A stretch of DNA of 46,480 nt, taken from the NCBI GenBank assembly GCA_903863845.1, contig CAIPDP010000081.1:1-46480 (forward strand), in the 5' to 3' direction. Shown here piece after piece: positions 42,737-46,480 of this stretch. A program made the position numbers and the translations under genes. Position 1 is the stretch's first letter, and every line of letters begins with the position of its first letter. This stretch comes from an uncultured Mucilaginibacter sp. (lineage in GTDB: Bacteria; Bacteroidota; Bacteroidia; Sphingobacteriales; Sphingobacteriaceae). The notes under the pieces are model-generated. The model was not told the origin of the DNA and did not search any database. It was given only the letters and a program-made list of their open reading frames with translations.

Positions 42737-43883
42737 AAAACATGCCGACCTGAAACGACCGGCAATCGGTAATTACGGAAGGAATGAATGGGCCATTGTT
42801 GGTGCGCCCTGCGTTTATATCAAAGGGCTGGCAGATAAGGTGATCAATGCTTTGTCGCCTGCCTACAAATGCGCCTATGCAGATACCTCGCACCAGGATG
42901 AAATAATTCAGGCGCCCGGGCGCCTTGCAAATGGGGCTTATATTGAATATACCGATCAGATCAATTATCATCAGTTTAATATCAATAGTTTAAACCAACC
43001 ATTTGGCCTCAGGCAGCAATTCGTTGATGCCGATCTGGTATTGGTTAACGGCAACCATCAGCAGGCAAAGTCGCAGGTGGTGATCATTTATCAAAATAAA
43101 CGCGCCTCACTCCAGAAGCGTTTGGAGCAACTGACCAATGTTGAATTGATCCTGCTGGCCGAAAATGCCGAAGGCGTTTTTGACTTTATTCAGGAAGCCA
43201 TCCCTAACTGGCAGGAAATACCATTGTATCAGTTGGATGATACCGATAAGATCATTGCTTTTTTTAAAAATAAGCTTGAATCTGCGAAGCCAATACTCAA
43301 TGGACTTGTACTTGCTGGTGGCAAAAGTGAGCGGATGGGTTTTGATAAAGGCACCGTTAACTGGTTTGGCAAAGAACAGCGGTATTTTTTAGCTGATCTG
43401 CTCAAGCCACTTAGCAAAGAAATTTTTATTTCTTGCCGCGATGACCAGCGAGCCGGTATTGCAAAAGAATACCGGGTATTGGCCGATACCTTTACTGGTC
43501 TTGGTCCTTTTGGAGCTATTTTGTCCGCTTTTCGCGAGCAGCCGGATAGTGCCTGGTTAGTGATCGCTTGTGATCTGCCATTGCTTGACGTAGAAACAAT
43601 CGAATATCTTGTCGCTAATCGCGATCCTTCTAAAATAGCTACTGCCTATCAAAGTCCGGATAATGAATTTCCCGAACCTTTGATCGCGATGTGGGAACCC
43701 AAAAGTTACCCGCAGCTATTGAGTTTTTTGTCGATAGGCTATTCCTGTCCGCGTAAAGTATTGATCAACAGCGATGTTAAATTATTGCAGGCCAAAAATC
43801 CTGAAGCATTAAGCAACGTCAATACCCCCGAGGATCTGGAAAAAGTAAAAAGAACACTTCATCAAAAAATCGTCGGTTCGTGA
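42717..43883 (+). CDS. mobA: MobB-like domain fused to MobA (molybdenum cofactor guanylyltransferase)
   Basis: 388 residues. Residues about 1-190 look like a MobB-type adapter (NEWAIVGAPCVYIKGLADKV; DADLVLVNGNHQQAKSQVVI) but the P-loop lysine/threonine pattern GxxGxGKT is missing, replaced by VGAPCVYIKG. From about residue 194 is a MobA nucleotidyltransferase (VLAGGKSERMGFDKG, VIACDLPLLD), which links GMP to the cofactor. The start is GTG, overlapping moaC by 20 bp; no ATG precedes the domain. Confidence 0.88.
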   Translation: MTSKEHKKHADLKRPAIGNYGRNEWAIVGAPCVYIKGLADKVINALSPAYKCAYADTSHQDEIIQAPGRLANGAYIEYTDQINYHQFNINSLNQPFGLRQQFVDADLVLVNGNHQQAKSQVVIIYQNKRASLQKRLEQLTNVELILLAENAEGVFDFIQEAIPNWQEIPLYQLDDTDKIIAFFKNKLESAKPILNGLVLAGGKSERMGFDKGTVNWFGKEQRYFLADLLKPLSKEIFISCRDDQRAGIAKEYRVLADTFTGLGPFGAILSAFREQPDSAWLVIACDLPLLDVETIEYLVANRDPSKIATAYQSPDNEFPEPLIAMWEPKSYPQLLSFLSIGYSCPRKVLINSDVKLLQAKNPEALSNVNTPEDLEKVKRTLHQKIVGS

Positions 43884-44917
43884 TGTTGCCTGATCTTAGC
43901 CGATATCATTGCCAGATCGCCCTGCCGGGTTTCGGTGAAACTTCCCAGCAATTATTGCAGCAAGCCCGGGTTTTGGTGGTTGGTGCCGGTGGTTTAGGGT
44001 GCCCCGCGCTGCAATATCTCGTTGCAGCAGGCATAGGTACTACCGGTCTTGCAGATGATGATGTTGTTTCGGTAACAAACCTGCACCGGCAAATTCTTTA
44101 TGGTCCTGGTGATATCGGTAAAAAGAAAGTAAAGGTTGCAATAGGGCGGTTGCAACAACAAAATCCCGATATCAATTTGATTGCGCATGATTTGCGGGTC
44201 GACTCATTCAATGCGCTTGCACTCATCAACTCCTATGATATTATTGTCGATGGAACCGACAATTTCGAAACCCGTTACCTATTGAACGATGCGGCCGTAA
44301 TGGCCGGCAAACCCCTGGTTTATGGCGCCATTTACCAATATGAAGGCCAGCTGGCAGTGTGGAATGTAAAAAATGCTGATGGCAGCTATTCGCCCAATTA
44401 CCGAGATCTGTACCCGCAGGTTGATGCTACACAAATACCCAATTGTGCAGTAGGAGGGGTGATACCTACTTTGGCCGGTATCATCGGTTGCCTGCAGGCT
44501 AATGAGGTCATCAAGTTGATCAAGCGATCAAAAGATGTACTGGCAGGCAAGGTGATGGTTTTTGATGCCCAAACTTTGCAAAGCCGCATCATCAAAATCG
44601 GATTAGTTACCAAAACGAATATTCAAAGTTTGCAGGCAACATCTGCTATTCCTACAATAACGAAAAGCGAACTCGAAAATAACCCTGAAAAATACGAGTT
44701 CATCGATGTTCGTACGATACAGGAACACGATCTGTTCAACATCGGCGGCAAAAATATCCCGCTGGATGAACTTGCAGATCATATAGCTTTGTTCAATAGA
44801 AATACCCCCATCGTATTTTATTGCGCTACCGGCAAACGAAGTGCGGAAGCGGTAAAGTTGGTTAAGGGTGTTTTTCCCGATGCTGAGGTGTATTCGCTGG
44901 TATCAGGTATTGGGTAG
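43883..44917 (+). CDS. moeB: MoeB/ThiF-type adenylyltransferase with C-terminal rhodanese domain
   Basis: 344 residues. E1-like domain: VLVVGAGGLGCPALQYL, NLHRQILYGPGDIG, DGTDNFETRYLLND. It adenylates the C-terminal GG of MoaD. A rhodanese domain (about 250-344; FIDVRTIQEHDLFNIGG) has Cys314 in CATGKRS, a sulfur donor for the thiocarboxylate. The two zinc-binding CxxC pairs of E. coli MoeB are absent: CYRC is replaced by NYRD. The ATG at 43883 shares one base with the mobA stop; a GTG at 43880 is also possible. The final codons, SLVSGIG, lie in a tandem repeat. Confidence 0.9.
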   Translation: MLPDLSRYHCQIALPGFGETSQQLLQQARVLVVGAGGLGCPALQYLVAAGIGTTGLADDDVVSVTNLHRQILYGPGDIGKKKVKVAIGRLQQQNPDINLIAHDLRVDSFNALALINSYDIIVDGTDNFETRYLLNDAAVMAGKPLVYGAIYQYEGQLAVWNVKNADGSYSPNYRDLYPQVDATQIPNCAVGGVIPTLAGIIGCLQANEVIKLIKRSKDVLAGKVMVFDAQTLQSRIIKIGLVTKTNIQSLQATSAIPTITKSELENNPEKYEFIDVRTIQEHDLFNIGGKNIPLDELADHIALFNRNTPIVFYCATGKRSAEAVKLVKGVFPDAEVYSLVSGIG

Positions 44918-44996
44918 GTGGTATTAGGTATCAGATATTGGGTATCAGGTATTGGGTATCAGGTATTGGGTATCAGGTATTGGTTATCAGATATTT
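44899..44996. repeat. 14-bp tandem repeat beginning inside moeB
   Basis: The unit GGTATCAGGTATTG occurs at 44899-44912 (inside the end of moeB), then after a diverged stretch at 44941, 44955 and 44969, and in variant form at 44983-44996. On the coding strand it is C-poor. It occupies most of the convergent gap between moeB and moaE. Confidence 0.85.
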
Positions 44997-45038
44997 AATA
45001 AGCGTAATCAGACTAATCAAACGAATCAGCGGTCCCGG

Positions 45039-45458
45039 TCAGGGATGTGCCGCTACCCAGGTTTCTCCGTCCTCAAATACTTCTTTTTTCCAGATAGGTA
45101 CGGTTTGTTTCAAGGTGTCAATTACAAAGCGGCAGGCTTCAAAGGCGGCGTCCCGGTGGGCACAGGATACTGCTATGATAACCGGAATCTCGCCAACATC
45201 CAGAACACCAACCCGGTGATATACCAGTAATTTTTGTACCGGCCATTTTTCAAAAGCCTGGGTAGCGATCTTTTCCATCTCTTTTAAGGCCATAGGTTCA
45301 TACGCTTCAAATTCCAGCCGTACTACCTGTTTCCCTTTGGTTGCATTGCGTACCGTACCGATAAAAACATCAATGCCGCCCGATTCCGGTGTCATCACCC
45401 AATCGATACATTGCTGCACCTCCAGTGCCTGGTTCGATATTTTTATTTCAGTATTCAA
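45039..45458 (-). CDS. moaE: Molybdopterin synthase catalytic subunit
   Basis: 139 residues. Large subunit that transfers sulfur from MoaD to cyclic pyranopterin monophosphate. GGIDVFIGTVRNATKGKQV, LEFEAYEPMALKEMEKIA, VYHRVGVLDVGEIPVII and KKEVFEDGETWV match MoaE, with the catalytic lysine in WKKEVFED. It is transcribed toward moeB, opposite to the rest of the locus, and lies 75 bp after moaD. Confidence 0.96.
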   Translation of the reverse strand: MNTEIKISNQALEVQQCIDWVMTPESGGIDVFIGTVRNATKGKQVVRLEFEAYEPMALKEMEKIATQAFEKWPVQKLLVYHRVGVLDVGEIPVIIAVSCAHRDAAFEACRFVIDTLKQTVPIWKKEVFEDGETWVAAHP

Positions 45459-45472
45459 AACAAATTATGATC

Positions 45473-45526
45473 AACCTAATCAACTCACTTAACCTAATCA
45501 ACCTAATCAACCCAATCAACTCAACC
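45473..45526. repeat. 9-bp tandem repeat between moaD and moaE
   Basis: AACCTAATC at 45473, 45491 and 45500, with variants AACTCACTT, AACCCAATC and AACTCAACC in the same 9-bp register. The array ends 8 bp from the moaD stop. On the coding strand it is GGTTGATTA-like, again C-poor. Confidence 0.75.
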
Positions 45527-45533
45527 AAGCACC

Positions 45534-45773
45534 TCAGCCCCCGCTTACCGGCGGGATAATGGCCACTTCATCGCGGATATCTAAAAGCAGATCATCCCCG
45601 GCATACTCATTATTCACCGCCACGAGATAGGATGCAAGAGCTTTTAATTTTGGAAAGGATTTTTCGAGGCTGGTTTTTAAGTCAGCAACCGAACTCTCAG
45701 CTAATTCTACGGTTATCGATGATGCCCCAAAGATTTCCTTGGCAATGCCAAATGCCAGCACATTAACTTTCAT
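45534..45773 (-). CDS. moaD: Molybdopterin synthase sulfur carrier subunit
   Basis: A 79-residue ubiquitin-like beta-grasp protein ending in the Gly-Gly tail (IIPPVSGG) that is thiocarboxylated and inserted into MoaE. The start VNVLAFGIAKEIFG is typical of MoaD. Its stop lies just after the GG, in agreement with the required free C-terminus. Confidence 0.96.
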   Translation of the reverse strand: MKVNVLAFGIAKEIFGASSITVELAESSVADLKTSLEKSFPKLKALASYLVAVNNEYAGDDLLLDIRDEVAIIPPVSGG

Positions 45774-45793
45774 GCCTCAAAAATAGCGAATGT

Positions 45794-46480
45794 TTAGCTC
45801 AACTCTTTGCGTTTGAAATACCAAAATAGCGGTATGCCAACGGCGACCAATATCAAACCAAAAACGGATACAATAATATGCGAACGGCCAGCTATATAAT
45901 CGTTAATATCATTATACAGCGTCATGATCACATATAAGGTCGAAAAAAGGATAAAGATAATGGGTAATACCGGGTAACCTTTGAGTCGGTAAGCGGGCTG
46001 TCTTTCGGGCATTTTTTTTCTGAGGATAAAAATGCCATAGGCGGCAAAGCCGTAAAAGATCCAGGTGATGAAAACAAACATGTCCATCAGCATATCAAAT
46101 GAGCCGATGAGTACCAATGCTGTACCCCAGCCAGCCTGGAACCACAGTGCATTGGCCGGGGTATGGTATTTTCGATGGACTTTGCCTGCAAACCGGAAGA
46201 AATTTTTCTCCTCCGACATCGCAAAGATCACGCGCGAACAAGGTAAAATATTACTGTTGGTGGCACCTGCGGTGCTGATCAATACCAAAACCGCGATAAG
46301 ACCACCGCCACCTACACCCATTATGATGTATAGCGCATCTGATGCCACCAGGGTGGAGTGCTTCATTACATCAACCGGCATCATGTATAAATAGGCTTCG
46401 GTGGTCAAAATGTATAATAGCATGCAGGTGAGCAAACCGATGATGAGGCCGCGTGGGATGTTTTTCTGGGGGTGTTTGAT
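45794..46480 (-). CDS. APC-family amino acid permease (5' end cut by window edge)
   Basis: 228 residues of the C-terminal part; the frame is open through 46480. The sequence HPQKNIPRGLIIGLLT at the edge is the usual amphipathic loop after helix 6 of amino acid/polyamine permeases. About six membrane helices follow and the protein ends in a short basic tail (WYFKRKELS). The conserved STAGATNSNILPCSRVIFAM also fits the family. The substrate cannot be assigned. It lies 20 bp upstream of moaD on the same strand. Confidence 0.88.
   Translation of the reverse strand: MKHPQKNIPRGLIIGLLTCMLLYILTTEAYLYMMPVDVMKHSTLVASDALYIIMGVGGGGLIAVLVLISTAGATNSNILPCSRVIFAMSEEKNFFRFAGKVHRKYHTPANALWFQAGWGTALVLIGSFDMLMDMFVFITWIFYGFAAYGIFILRKKMPERQPAYRLKGYPVLPIIFILFSTLYVIMTLYNDINDYIAGRSHIIVSVFGLILVAVGIPLFWYFKRKELS

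Noticed and set aside
44899..44996. GGTATCAGGTATTG repeats as a CRISPR or att site
   Set aside because: 14-bp units without spacers; no integrase or tRNA nearby.

Overview
The window looks like chromosomal DNA from a Bacteroidota bacterium of the Sphingobacteriaceae type (Mucilaginibacter/Pedobacter-like). The reasons are moderate GC, genes with almost no Shine-Dalgarno signal, TAnnTTTG-like -7 boxes, and characteristic families: an Rrf2 regulator ahead of an APS-reductase sulfur operon, a sulfite reductase with an extra helical domain, DUF1080/ThuA/GMC sugar genes, and several families of dispersed palindromic repeats. This assignment is inference, because no rRNA or other phylogenetic marker was compared. 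No tRNA, rRNA, CRISPR array or complete insertion sequence was found.

1-28.6 kb, all genes on the minus strand. From the left edge: a partial thioester alpha-2-macroglobulin; a small conserved hypothetical protein; topA; mnmA; a PAS protein that stops after its HisKA domain; proBA; a phosphate-uptake cluster (porin, pstS, pstC, pstA, pstB) whose porin seems to start at an ATT codon; and an assimilatory sulfate-reduction operon (sulfite reductase, cobA, precorrin-2 dehydrogenase/TauE fusion, cysH, cysD, cysN) led by an Rrf2 regulator. These are followed by an Rdx (SelW-like) protein, a VOC protein and a MOSC protein.

28.7-39.0 kb, plus strand. This is a carbohydrate block: Gfo/Idh/MocA oxidoreductase, sugar isomerase/epimerase, double DUF1080 protein, GMC oxidoreductase, ThuA, GH20 hexosaminidase and a class C beta-lactamase-like hydrolase. 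The first five fit oxidation of glycosides to 3-keto sugars followed by cleavage. The gaps here hold at least four kinds of dispersed or palindromic repeat.

39.2-45.8 kb is a molybdenum-cofactor locus: moaA, moeA, moaC, a MobB-like/MobA fusion and a MoeB-rhodanese protein on the plus strand, with moaD and moaE facing them on the minus strand. Between moeA and moaC sits an 859-bp block bounded by 33-bp inverted repeats (32/33 identical). It contains a GxxExxY gene and a 149-bp tandem duplication that resembles the 3' end of moeA. The right edge cuts an APC-family permease.

The most unusual material is non-coding: the GxxExxY block; a 147-bp nested-palindrome element at 37520-37666; and a recurring arrangement in which low-complexity tandem repeats, each with a different unit but all C-poor on the coding strand, begin at or inside the stop codon of a gene.
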